A DNA stretch of 64,000 nucleotides, from contig NZ_CP051204.2 of NCBI RefSeq assembly GCF_012516375.2, positions 7,859,501 to 7,923,500 of the forward strand. Reading direction: 5' to 3'. Both the position numbers and the translations under genes were made by a program. Each line of letters starts with the position of its first letter. Position 1 is the first letter of the stretch. Under the pieces are notes generated by a model, which ran no database searches, was not told where the DNA came from, and saw nothing but the letters and a program-made list of their open reading frames with translations. The DNA comes from Chitinophaga oryzae (GTDB lineage Bacteria; Bacteroidota; Bacteroidia; Chitinophagales; Chitinophagaceae). Below, piece by piece: positions 25,762 through 34,157 of this stretch.

Positions 25762-26523
25762 TTATATTTCCAGCGTAAGGCCGTCATAAGCCAGCGCCAT
25801 GCCGTCGGGCAACTCCTTCATCACCTCGTCGTGCAGGCCCATCTGATGGCTGATATGCGTAAAATACACCTGCGGCACTTCCAGCTCGCGGCCCAGCGCT
25901 ATGGCTTCGTCGAGGGTAAAATGAGAGATGTGTTTTTCTCTCCGCAGGGCGTTCAGCACCAGCACTTTGGAGCCGCGGATCTTTTCCTTTTCCTCCGGAG
26001 CGATGAAGTTGGCGTCGGTGATATACGTGAAGTCATGAATCCGGAAACCCATCACCGGCATTTTATAGTGCATCACCTGTATAGGCGTGATCGTGAGTCC
26101 GTTGATCTCAAACGGCGCGTCGTCAATGGTTTTCAGGTTAATTTCCGGGATGCCGGGGTATTTGAAATCCGCAAAGGCGTAGGCGAATTCACGCATGATA
26201 ATGTTCTGCGAAAAATCAGTGGCGTAGATATCGATAGCGCCCTGCTGGAAATAGTTGAATGCCCGGATGTCGTCCATCCCGGCGATATGATCTTTATGCG
26301 AATGGGTGATCAGTACGGCTTCGAGGTGTTTTACCTTCGCCCGCAGCATCTGATAACGGAAGTCAGGCGTGGTGTCTACCACAATATTGCCTGCCGGCGA
26401 AGAAATAAAGATACTGCTTCTCAGGCGGTTGTCTTTGGGATTGACAGAAGTGCATACTTCGCAACCGCAAGCGATGACCGGTACTCCCTGTGATGTGCCT
26501 GTTCCAAGAAATGTAACTTTCAT
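25762..26523 (-). CDS. MBL-fold metallo-hydrolase (PhnP/RNase Z-like)
   Basis: A 253-residue metallo-beta-lactamase-fold phosphodiesterase. The N-terminal GTGTSQGVP and the cysteine cluster C19, C21, C24 (CGCEVC) are typical of the PhnP group, where cysteines bind a structural zinc. The dinuclear metal motif is THSHKDHIAGMDD, with a later His in VMHYKMP and in YFTHISH. PhnP hydrolyses cyclic ribose phosphates in phosphonate breakdown, but no phn genes are here, so a general cyclic phosphodiesterase role is the safer reading. Confidence 0.85.
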   Translation of the reverse strand: MKVTFLGTGTSQGVPVIACGCEVCTSVNPKDNRLRSSIFISSPAGNIVVDTTPDFRYQMLRAKVKHLEAVLITHSHKDHIAGMDDIRAFNYFQQGAIDIYATDFSQNIIMREFAYAFADFKYPGIPEINLKTIDDAPFEINGLTITPIQVMHYKMPVMGFRIHDFTYITDANFIAPEEKEKIRGSKVLVLNALRREKHISHFTLDEAIALGRELEVPQVYFTHISHQMGLHDEVMKELPDGMALAYDGLTLEI

Positions 26524-26531
26524 CCGTAGCG

Positions 26532-26852
26532 TTAGTTTTCTGATGCCTGTTCCCCGGCGCCGGCTGCCTCTCCGGCATCCTGCGCGGGCTTACTGTTCAG
26601 GATCTGCCTGTAGAGCTTGTGCGACTCTGCGGTGAGCAATTCCTCATTCAGCGGCAGCGTGGATAAAATATCCAGCAGCGTGTTGATACGTCCTTCCAGG
26701 TTCAGGAATTTATTGATCACCACAACCTTTTTGTCTTCAAGGATACAATAACCGGAAGTGAAAGAACCTTTTTCAAAACGCAACAGGTATTTTGCATCTT
26801 CAAAAATCTTCTCCAGCTTGGTCAGGTTATTAGGTGTGATCTTAATATTCAT
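26532..26852 (-). CDS. Small conserved hypothetical protein
   Basis: A 106-residue soluble protein of mixed alpha/beta appearance (MNIKITPNNLTKLEKIFEDA, then a hydrophobic strand CILEDKKVVVINKFL) with a low-complexity Ala/Glu/Gly tail from about 92. I do not recognise a named family. It ends 8 nt before the metallo-hydrolase start on the same strand, so the two are probably cotranscribed. An AATTACG palindrome separates it from porX upstream. Confidence 0.75.
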   Translation of the reverse strand: MNIKITPNNLTKLEKIFEDAKYLLRFEKGSFTSGYCILEDKKVVVINKFLNLEGRINTLLDILSTLPLNEELLTAESHKLYRQILNSKPAQDAGEAAGAGEQASEN

Positions 26853-26867
26853 GCTACAAATTTAAAC

Positions 26868-26970
26868 AATTACGAATTACGAATTACGAATTGAGGGCTG
26901 TTTTATGGGCTGGCTGTCAAGTAACCTTTCCAAAAGGCAGCCCTCAATTCGTAATTCGTAATTCGTAATT
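26868..26970. repeat. Palindromic element, AATTACG family, copy 2
   Basis: Perfect inverted arms of 33 bp (26868-26900 with 26938-26970) made of AATTACG repeats plus GAGGGCTG. The centre contains, inverted, the 24-bp string of copy 1 (here 26919-26942). It fills the gap between the porX stop and the next minus-strand gene; one further AATTACG half-unit reaches to the porX stop codon. Confidence 0.85.
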
Positions 26971-26979
26971 CGTAATTCT

Positions 26980-28533
26980 CTATTTGGAAACCATTCTTAC
27001 TACCGGAACGATCATCTCCTCCAGTGAAATACCTCCATGCTGGAAGGTATTGCGGTAATAGTTCACAAAATAATTGTAGTTGTTGGGATAGCACAGGTAA
27101 CCATCGCCACGGGCAAAAATGTAGGAGGAGTTGACGTTGGGCTTGGGAAGACCGGCATCTCTCGGATCGCGGAAAGCCAGTACTTCCTTCGGATCGTAGT
27201 TAAGGTTGCGGCCGTGTTTATAGCGCAGGTTGGTAGTGGTTTGTTTATCGCCGATCACTTTTACCGGTGTCTTCACCCGCACGCTGCCGTGGTCGGTAGC
27301 GATGATGAGGTTGATCTTTTTATCGCCGATGCGTTTGAGCGCCTGGTGCAGCGGACTGTGTTCAAACCAGCTGGCGGTGAGGGAACGGTAGGATGTTTCA
27401 TCGCTGGCCAGTTCCTTGAGCACTTCCATTTCCGTGCGGGCATGACTGAGCATATCCACAAAGTTGTATACGATGATGCTCAGCGGGTAGTCCAGCAGGT
27501 TGTGGATGTTGCTGAGCATGTGTTGCGCGTCGGTATGGTTGGTGACCTTGGTGTAGGAAAACCGGCTGTCCATCTTCAGCCGTTGCAGCTGGGCGGCGAA
27601 GAACTTCTCTTCATACAGGTTTTTGCCACCTTCTTCATCGTCGTTTTTCCATTCTTCGGGGAACCTGTGTTCGATGTCTATCGGCAGCAGTCCGGCGAAG
27701 ATGGCATTGCGGCTGTATTGGGTGCTGGTAGGCAGGATGCTGTAGAACGTATCTTCTTCCACCATTCTGAAAGATTCCTGGAAGATGGGGAGGATGGCCT
27801 TGAACTGGTCCAGCCGCAGGTTGTCTATCAGCAGGAACACATTCGGCACGTCGGGGTCCATCAGGGGAACGATCTTTTTGGAGAAGAGCGTGTGCGACAT
27901 CACCGGCGCTTCTGTGGCTTTGGGATGCAGCCAGTTGGAATAGTTGCGGCTGATGAATTTGGCAAATTCCGTATTGGCTTCCGCTTTCTGGGTGTTGAAC
28001 ACTTCCAGCATTTCCGGGCTGTTGGCTTTGGTCATCTCCATTTCCCAGTACACCAGTTTTTTGTAGATGTCCATCCACTCGTTGTGGTCCGGGTTGGAAC
28101 TGAGCGCCATAAACAGGGAGCGGAATTCCTGCTGGTAGGCGGTGGTCGTTTTTTCGGCCACCAGCCTTTTATTGTCGATGATTTTTTTGAGCGATAACCA
28201 CACCTGGTTGGGGTTGACCGGCTTGATCAGGTAGTCGGTGATCTGCGCGCCGATGGCGTCGTCCATGACATTTTCCGCCTCATTTTTGGTGATCATCACT
28301 ACGGGTATCTGCTGGTCTATCTCTTTGATTTTTCCCAGTGTTTCCAGGCCGGTAAGTCCCGGCATGGATTCGTCGAGCAGTACCACGTCCACCACCTGTT
28401 CTTTCAGAAACTCCAGTGCGTCATAGCCGTTGGTGAGGGCGGATACGTTATAACCTTTGCTTTCGAGAAAAATAATCTGTGATTTGAGGGACTCTATTTC
28501 ATCATCTACCCATAGTATGTTGATCTGGCTCAT
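26980..28533 (-). CDS. porX: PorX, response regulator with PglZ phosphodiesterase domain
   Basis: A 517-residue protein matching PorX, the regulator that controls type IX secretion genes in Bacteroidota. Residues 1-125 are a receiver with D10/D11, phospho-acceptor D54 in VLLDESMP and a following KPVNP. The rest is a PglZ domain of the alkaline-phosphatase fold with MDPDVPNVFLLIDNLRLDQ and the late metal motif ATDHGS. I start at the ATG encoding MSQINILWVDDE; the longer frame to 28584 begins with TTG. No porY kinase or por/gld structural genes are in the window. Confidence 0.93.
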   Translation of the reverse strand: MSQINILWVDDEIESLKSQIIFLESKGYNVSALTNGYDALEFLKEQVVDVVLLDESMPGLTGLETLGKIKEIDQQIPVVMITKNEAENVMDDAIGAQITDYLIKPVNPNQVWLSLKKIIDNKRLVAEKTTTAYQQEFRSLFMALSSNPDHNEWMDIYKKLVYWEMEMTKANSPEMLEVFNTQKAEANTEFAKFISRNYSNWLHPKATEAPVMSHTLFSKKIVPLMDPDVPNVFLLIDNLRLDQFKAILPIFQESFRMVEEDTFYSILPTSTQYSRNAIFAGLLPIDIEHRFPEEWKNDDEEGGKNLYEEKFFAAQLQRLKMDSRFSYTKVTNHTDAQHMLSNIHNLLDYPLSIIVYNFVDMLSHARTEMEVLKELASDETSYRSLTASWFEHSPLHQALKRIGDKKINLIIATDHGSVRVKTPVKVIGDKQTTTNLRYKHGRNLNYDPKEVLAFRDPRDAGLPKPNVNSSYIFARGDGYLCYPNNYNYFVNYYRNTFQHGGISLEEMIVPVVRMVSK

Positions 28534-28875
28534 AGTTCGTTTTATGGTTGCGGAAAACAGAAAATTACCGCTATTTTTTGGCAAAAATCATTCCCCGTAT
28601 CCTGGTTTGGCGTAATTATATGTTAAAAATGGGTCATGCGGGCAAAAACCGGGATGGAAAAAGCGGGTCGGTCCTCAAAGTTAATTACCTTCGCGTATAA
28701 CAATTTTCTACCTGTAACCTACCAATTGTTTTTTACTGTGAATAGGGGTTTCCCCTCTTCAAAGCGTCATTATAAGTAAAAAAAATACATATAATTAATT
28801 CATAGTGTAGTTTTGCATAATGGCACTATGGATTTCAGGTGCGCTTAGGCATTTGAAATTGAATAATCTGATGCA
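28534..28875. other. Divergent intergenic region between porX and the HD-domain gene
   Basis: About 340 nt without a coding frame. On the plus strand a -7-like TACCTTCG lies at 28686-28693 and a better TAGTTTTG at 28808-28815, 60 nt before the HD gene. A small hairpin AGGGG/CCCCT is near 28744-28756. On the minus strand I find no clear promoter box for porX. Confidence 0.4.
28808..28815 (+). promoter_or_regulatory. Candidate promoter of the HD/lpx gene row, -7 box
   Basis: TAGTTTTG fits TAnnTTTG and lies 60 nt upstream of the ATG at 28876. The -33 region is AT-rich without a clear TTG. Confidence 0.35.
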
Positions 28876-30102
28876 ATGACCGAACGCAAGCGAAAAATTG
28901 TTAATGATCCGGTGTATGGCTTTATTACCATAGATCACCCGTTGATTTTTAACCTCCTTTCCCACCCCTGTTACCAGCGTTTACGCCGGATACACCAGAT
29001 GGCACTGGCACACCTGGTATACCCGGGGGCCATGCATACGCGTTTTCATCACAGTCTCGGCGCCTATCATCTGATGACCATGGCCCTTCAGGAGCTGAAG
29101 AGCAAAGGCGTGGATATTTCGCCTGAAGAAGAGGTAGCCGCCAAACTGGCCATTTTGCTGCATGACATTGGCCACGGGCCTTATTCCCATGCACTGGAGA
29201 ATGGTATCATCGAGGACGTTTCCCATGAAGCTATCTCCCAGTGGCTGATGGAAGACCTCAACCGCCAGATGGACGGAGCACTGTCACTTACTCTCGATAT
29301 TTTTAATGGCCGTTATCATAAGAAGTTCCTGCATCAACTGGTTTCCAGCCAGTTAGACGTAGACAGGATGGACTATCTGAACCGCGACAGCTTTTTTACC
29401 GGTGTGGCCGAAGGCACTATCGGCTACGATCGCATTATCAAGATGCTGACCGTACACCAGGGAGAGCTGATGGTAGAAGAGAAGGGCATCTATTCCATTG
29501 AGAAGTTCATTGTGGCGCGCCGGCTCATGTACTGGCAGGTATACCTGCATAAAACGGTACTGAGCGCGGAAAACATGCTGGTAAAGATCCTGCAGCGGGC
29601 CAAAGCCCTGGCACAGGACGGCCAGCAGCTGTTTTGTTCGCCGGCACTGTCCTATTTCCTGTATAATACGGTCAGCAAAGACAATTTCGAACGGGAGCCT
29701 GATTGTCTGCGACTGTTCTGCATGTTGGATGATTATGATATCATGGGAGCCATCAAAGTCTGGTCGGAGCACCCGGACAAAGTACTGTCACTTTTATGTA
29801 AATGGCTCATTAACAGGGAGTTATTCAAAGTAGTATTAACCAACGAACCGTTCGACAACAGTGCGGTGGACCTGCTTCGCCAACAGGTGGCACAAAAATG
29901 GCAGATCACAGACAGTGACCTTGATTATTTTGTTTTCACGGATGTGGCCTCGCTGAGGGCTTATAACGTAAACGATGAAAAGATCAATATCCTGTTTAAA
30001 GACGGAACTGTAAAAGACATTTCCTCGATAGACAACGCATTGATTAGTCACACACTGGCTATACCGGTAAAAAAATTCTACATTTGTCATCCAAAAATCT
30101 AG
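28876..30102 (+). CDS. HD-domain phosphohydrolase (dGTPase-like)
   Basis: A 408-residue protein of the HD superfamily. Metal ligands are seen in TRFHHSLG (H58/H59), H96-D97 in LLHDIGHGPYSHALE, and the late aspartate in SSQLDVDRMDYLNRDS. These three motifs define the group that includes dGTP triphosphohydrolases and SAMHD1-like enzymes. In Bacteroidota this gene commonly sits upstream of lpxD, as here (87 nt). The substrate is probably a nucleotide, not shown by the sequence. Confidence 0.87.
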   Translation: MTERKRKIVNDPVYGFITIDHPLIFNLLSHPCYQRLRRIHQMALAHLVYPGAMHTRFHHSLGAYHLMTMALQELKSKGVDISPEEEVAAKLAILLHDIGHGPYSHALENGIIEDVSHEAISQWLMEDLNRQMDGALSLTLDIFNGRYHKKFLHQLVSSQLDVDRMDYLNRDSFFTGVAEGTIGYDRIIKMLTVHQGELMVEEKGIYSIEKFIVARRLMYWQVYLHKTVLSAENMLVKILQRAKALAQDGQQLFCSPALSYFLYNTVSKDNFEREPDCLRLFCMLDDYDIMGAIKVWSEHPDKVLSLLCKWLINRELFKVVLTNEPFDNSAVDLLRQQVAQKWQITDSDLDYFVFTDVASLRAYNVNDEKINILFKDGTVKDISSIDNALISHTLAIPVKKFYICHPKI

Positions 30103-30189
30103 GCTAACAACGTTTTACAAGCTTTAAAACATTAAAGAATAATTTCATACATTCCGGAGTAGGCCTGGAAAACATTACAAATATTATTT

Positions 30190-31239
30190 ATGCAGTTTAG
30201 CGCATTACAGTTAGCGACCATGTTAGATGGTAAGCTGGAGGGAAATCCGGACGTGAAGGTGAGCAACATCGCCAAAATCGAAGAGGCAGGCGAGGGCATG
30301 CTCAGTTTTATTGCCAATCCTAAGTATGAAGAGTTCATATATACGACGAAAGCATCCATTCTGATTGTGAATGAAAGCCTGGTGATAGAACGCCCTATCC
30401 ATTCCACGCTTATCCGGGTAAAAGACGCATACAGCAGTTTTGCCCTGTTATTGGAGAAATACCGTTACCTGACCGGCAACAAATCCGGCATCCAGCAACC
30501 TTCCCACATTCCCCAGTCTGTAAAGATGGGGCAGAACGTATTTGTGGGCGCGTTTGCCTACCTGGGCGAAAACGTGGTACTGGGCAATAACGTAAAAATA
30601 TACCCGGGGGTATACCTGGGCGAGAACGTCATTGTAAACGACGACGCGGTGCTGTACCCCGGCGTAAAAGTATATGACAACTGTATCGTAGGCAGCCGCA
30701 CCATCCTGCATGCCGGTTGCGTGATCGGTGGCGATGGTTTCGGTTTTGCGCCGCAGCCCGACGGTTCCTATAAAAAAGTACCGCAGATCGGCAACGTGGT
30801 GATCCACGACGACGTGGAAATCGGCGCCAATACTACCATTGACCGGGCAACGATGGGTTCCACCATCATCCGCCAGGGGGTGAAACTGGACAACCTGATC
30901 CAGGTGGCCCACAATGTGGACATCGGGCTGAACACCGTGATTGCTGCGCAGACCGGCGTTTCCGGCAGCACCAAAATCGGCCAGAACTGTGTGATCGGCG
31001 GCCAGGTGGGCATGGTAGGCCATATCCACATCGCTGACGGCACCAAGATCAACGCCCAGAGCGGACTTTCCAAGTCCATCACTGTTCCCAACAGCTCCCT
31101 CACCGGCTCCCCGGCCTACGATTATAAAAGTTCGCTGAAAAGTCAGGCAATTTTTAGAAATTTGCCGGACCTTGAAAAACGCGTGAAGGAATTAGAGGAG
31201 ATGGTAAAACAACTGTTACAGGAAAAAGCAGGGGTTTAA
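30190..31239 (+). CDS. lpxD: LpxD, UDP-3-O-acylglucosamine N-acyltransferase
   Basis: A 349-residue acyltransferase that adds the N-linked 3-hydroxyacyl chain in lipid A synthesis. An N-terminal uridine-binding domain (about 1-100) precedes a left-handed beta helix of hexapeptide repeats (IGDG/VGSRT/LGNNV types, about 110-320), with the catalytic His expected in VAHNVDIG. The C-terminal helix (LEKRVKELEEMVKQLLQ) is a trimerising coiled coil. First of the lpxD-lpxC/fabZ-lpxA row. Confidence 0.95.
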   Translation: MQFSALQLATMLDGKLEGNPDVKVSNIAKIEEAGEGMLSFIANPKYEEFIYTTKASILIVNESLVIERPIHSTLIRVKDAYSSFALLLEKYRYLTGNKSGIQQPSHIPQSVKMGQNVFVGAFAYLGENVVLGNNVKIYPGVYLGENVIVNDDAVLYPGVKVYDNCIVGSRTILHAGCVIGGDGFGFAPQPDGSYKKVPQIGNVVIHDDVEIGANTTIDRATMGSTIIRQGVKLDNLIQVAHNVDIGLNTVIAAQTGVSGSTKIGQNCVIGGQVGMVGHIHIADGTKINAQSGLSKSITVPNSSLTGSPAYDYKSSLKSQAIFRNLPDLEKRVKELEEMVKQLLQEKAGV

Positions 31240-31275
31240 TTAACTTGAAGATCAAACAGTTATACATTAGTTAAT

Positions 31276-32694
31276 ATGATGGAAAATCAACAGTTGCAGA
31301 ACCAGCATACCCTGAAAGGCGACATCAGCATTTCGGGTGTGGGTTTGCATACAGGAGCCAGTGTAAACATGACGCTGAAACCGGCATCCCCGGGGTCCGG
31401 CATCAAATTCCAACGTGTAGACCTGCCTAACCAGCCCGTTGTAAAAGCGGACGTGGACTACGTAGTAGATACCGCCCGCGGCACCACGCTGGAACATAAC
31501 GGCGCCCGTGTGAGCACGATCGAGCACCTGCTGGCAGCGCTGGTAGGTACCGGTGTTGACAACGTACTGATTGAGCTGGACGGCCCGGAAATTCCTATCA
31601 TGGACGGCAGTTCCCTCCCCTTCATCGAAGCCATCGAGAAAACAGGGATACAGGACCAGGACGCCAAAAAGATCTATTATACCATAGATACCAACATCAG
31701 CTACTACGACGAACAAAAAAAAGTAGAGATGGTAGCGCTGCCGGCACTGGACTACAGCATCACCTGCCTGATCGACTTCAACTCTCCCGTACTGGGCACC
31801 CAGCACGCGAAAATGAAGAGCATTGAGAACTTCCGGAACGAGATCGCCTCCTCCCGCACGTTCTGCTTCCTTCACGAGCTGGAGTACCTGCTGAACAACA
31901 ACCTGATCAAAGGCGGCGATATCAACAACGCCATCGTGGTGGTAGACCGCGCTGTAAACGAGGAGGATATGACCCGCCTCGCCAAAGCCTTTAACCGCGA
32001 AACGATGTCAGTACAACGCGAAGGTATCCTCAATAATATTGAGCTGCGTTTCCCCAACGAGCCGGCACGTCACAAACTGCTGGACGTAGTGGGCGACCTG
32101 GCCCTGATTGGCTATCCCATCAAGGCGCATATCATCGCCAACCGTCCGGGTCATGCTTCCAACGTGGAGTTTGCCCGTAAGATCAAGGCTTATATCAAAA
32201 AGAACAAGCACAATAAAGACGTTCCGGTATACGATCCCAACCAGCCGCCGATTTTTGATACTCCCCGTATCGAAAGAACGCTGCCACACCGTTATCCGAT
32301 GCTGCTGGTAGACAAAATCATTGAACTGGGCGAAGAGAGAGTGGTTGGTATCAAAAACGTCACTTTCAACGAACATTTCTTCCAGGGGCACTTCCCGGCC
32401 AACCCGGTGATGCCGGGCGTTTTACAGCTCGAAGCGCTGGCCCAGGTAGGCGGCATCCTGGCACTGAACCGCGTACCGGACCCGGAGAATTACGACACCT
32501 ACTTCCTGAAAATCGACAACTGTAAATTCAAACAGAAAGTCGTGCCGGGAGACACCATGATCCTGAAAATGGAACTGCTGAGCCCCATCAGAAGAGGGCT
32601 CGTGGAAATGCGGGGAACGGTTTTCATTGGCAATAAGGTTGCTACCGAAGCCGACATGATAGCACAAATTATAAAAACCAGAGAAGGCAAATAA
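31276..32694 (+). CDS. lpxC/fabZ: LpxC-FabZ fusion: UDP-3-O-acyl-GlcNAc deacetylase and 3-hydroxyacyl-ACP dehydratase
   Basis: A 472-residue two-domain enzyme. Residues about 10-310 are LpxC, the zinc deacetylase committing step of lipid A synthesis, with TIEHLLAAL, LDGPEIPIMDGSS and HKLLDVVGDL supplying zinc ligands. Residues about 325-472 are FabZ, the hot-dog dehydratase of fatty acid synthesis, with LPHRYPMLLVDKI and the catalytic HFPANPVMPGVLQLEALAQ. The fusion is characteristic of Bacteroidota. Start is at either of two adjacent ATGs (31276 or 31279). Confidence 0.96.
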   Translation: MMENQQLQNQHTLKGDISISGVGLHTGASVNMTLKPASPGSGIKFQRVDLPNQPVVKADVDYVVDTARGTTLEHNGARVSTIEHLLAALVGTGVDNVLIELDGPEIPIMDGSSLPFIEAIEKTGIQDQDAKKIYYTIDTNISYYDEQKKVEMVALPALDYSITCLIDFNSPVLGTQHAKMKSIENFRNEIASSRTFCFLHELEYLLNNNLIKGGDINNAIVVVDRAVNEEDMTRLAKAFNRETMSVQREGILNNIELRFPNEPARHKLLDVVGDLALIGYPIKAHIIANRPGHASNVEFARKIKAYIKKNKHNKDVPVYDPNQPPIFDTPRIERTLPHRYPMLLVDKIIELGEERVVGIKNVTFNEHFFQGHFPANPVMPGVLQLEALAQVGGILALNRVPDPENYDTYFLKIDNCKFKQKVVPGDTMILKMELLSPIRRGLVEMRGTVFIGNKVATEADMIAQIIKTREGK

Positions 32695-32699
32695 AAGCA

Positions 32700-33500
32700 A
32701 TGATCCACCCGCTTACATACATACATCCGGACGCCAAAGTAGCGCCTAATGTTAAAATTGATCCGTTCACCGTCATCCACAAAAATGTAGAAATCGGCGA
32801 CGGCACCTGGATAGGCTCCAACGTGACTATCATGGAAGGAGCCCGCATCGGTAAAAACTGCCGCATCTTTCCGGGCGCCGTTATTTCTGCTATCCCTCAG
32901 GACTTAAAATATGCGGGTGAAGAAACCACTGTGGAAATCGGGAACAACACTACTATCCGTGAATTCGTGACCATCAACCGCGGCACGCGCGACAAGTGGA
33001 AAACCAGGATCGGCGATAACTGCCTGATCATGGCTTACGGCCACATTGCGCACGACTGCGAAGTGGGCAACCACTGCATCTTCTCCAACAACACCACCCT
33101 CGCAGGACATATCACCGTGGGCGACCACGTGGTACTGGCCGGCATGGTGGCCATCCAGCAGTTCTGTAAAGTAGGCGACCACGCCTTCGTTACCGGCGGC
33201 TCCCTTGTCAGAAAAGATGTACCCCCTTACGTTAAAGCCGCCCGTGAACCCCTCTCCTATGTGGGTATCAACTCGGTAGGCCTGAAAAGAAGAGGTTTCT
33301 CCCTGGAAAAAATCAATCATATCCTGGATATTTACCGTGTGATTTTTGTGAAGGGCTATAAATTATCCAAGGCCATCAGCATCATCGAAGCTGAATTCCC
33401 TGCCACCGACGAAAGAGACGAGATCCTGTCCTTCATCCGTGAGTCCGGCCGTGGTATTATGAGAGGTTATACTTCCCATTCCAATGACGATATCTCTTGA
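32700..33500 (+). CDS. lpxA: LpxA, acyl-ACP-UDP-GlcNAc O-acyltransferase
   Basis: A 266-residue left-handed beta-helix enzyme that makes the first lipid A precursor, UDP-3-O-acyl-GlcNAc. Hexapeptide repeats fill about 1-190 and the catalytic His is expected in YGHIAHDC; the C-terminal 75 residues form the usual helical cap. It starts 5 nt after lpxC/fabZ and its last 17 nt overlap the ABC ATPase gene, so the row is one translation-coupled transcript. Confidence 0.95.
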   Translation: MIHPLTYIHPDAKVAPNVKIDPFTVIHKNVEIGDGTWIGSNVTIMEGARIGKNCRIFPGAVISAIPQDLKYAGEETTVEIGNNTTIREFVTINRGTRDKWKTRIGDNCLIMAYGHIAHDCEVGNHCIFSNNTTLAGHITVGDHVVLAGMVAIQQFCKVGDHAFVTGGSLVRKDVPPYVKAAREPLSYVGINSVGLKRRGFSLEKINHILDIYRVIFVKGYKLSKAISIIEAEFPATDERDEILSFIRESGRGIMRGYTSHSNDDIS

Positions 33501-34104
33501 CCAAACAGGTAAACGTTTCAACTACGACTGGATATTTCGTGGTGTGAGCCTCACCTTCCAGGAAGGAGAACGCTACGCGATTCTGGGGCCCAACGGTTCA
33601 GGAAAATCCACTTTACTACAGGTTATCAGCGGCGCCGTTCAACACAATGAAGGCACCGTACAATACAGCACACCGGAAAAACCCATCGCTCCCGATGCGT
33701 TTTTCCGGTACTGTGCTATTGCAGCCCCCTATCTCGAGCTCATAGAAGAATTCACCCTCACCGAGATCATCACCTTCCACACCCAGTTCAAATCCCTGCT
33801 GCCCGGCATTACACCCGCCATGGCCATGGAAATGGTCGGACTGGAAAAGGCCGCCCATAAACAACTCCGCAACTTCTCCTCCGGCATGAAGCAGCGCATC
33901 AAACTGGCGCTGGCCATCCTCAGCGATGTGCCCGTATTACTGCTGGACGAACCCTGTACCAACCTCGATGCCGCCGGCGTAGCGCTATACCAGGGACTGA
34001 TCAACCAATACGGCCATAACCGCCTCATCATCGTCAGCTCCAACGATGAACAGGAGTACTTCATGTGCAAACACCACATCCGCATCACCGACTACAAACA
34101 ATAG
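33484..34104 (+). CDS. ABC transporter ATP-binding protein
   Basis: A 206-residue ATPase domain: Walker A GPNGSGKST near 36-44, signature NFSSGMKQR near 132, and Walker B VLLLDEPCTNLD. No membrane domain is fused and none is next to it. It overlaps the 3' end of lpxA by 17 nt, so it is made together with the lipid A enzymes; a link to lipid or envelope transport is an inference from this position only. Confidence 0.87.
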   Translation: MTISLDQTGKRFNYDWIFRGVSLTFQEGERYAILGPNGSGKSTLLQVISGAVQHNEGTVQYSTPEKPIAPDAFFRYCAIAAPYLELIEEFTLTEIITFHTQFKSLLPGITPAMAMEMVGLEKAAHKQLRNFSSGMKQRIKLALAILSDVPVLLLDEPCTNLDAAGVALYQGLINQYGHNRLIIVSSNDEQEYFMCKHHIRITDYKQ

Positions 34105-34120
34105 TGCGGCCATATCGCGA

Positions 34121-34134
34121 TTTTGTTATCTTCG
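34121..34134 (+). promoter_or_regulatory. Candidate promoter of the MFS gene
   Basis: TTTTGTTATCTTCG holds a -7-like TATCTTCG (34127-34134), one base off TAnnTTTG, ending 23 nt before the ATG. The first 13 bases recur upstream of the DUF853 gene at 36992-37004, which supports it as a real promoter type. Confidence 0.35.
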
Positions 34135-34157
34135 TTGCCAACTAACCGTCTTCACGA

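Noticed and set aside
28534..28584. Extended N-terminus of PorX
   Set aside because: The longer frame begins with TTG and adds 17 residues before the receiver domain; PorX proteins start at the internal ATG and have this length.
33484..34104. ABC ATPase as FtsE partner of FtsX
   Set aside because: It is 13 kb from ftsX, overlaps lpxA and has no FtsE-specific feature I can point to.
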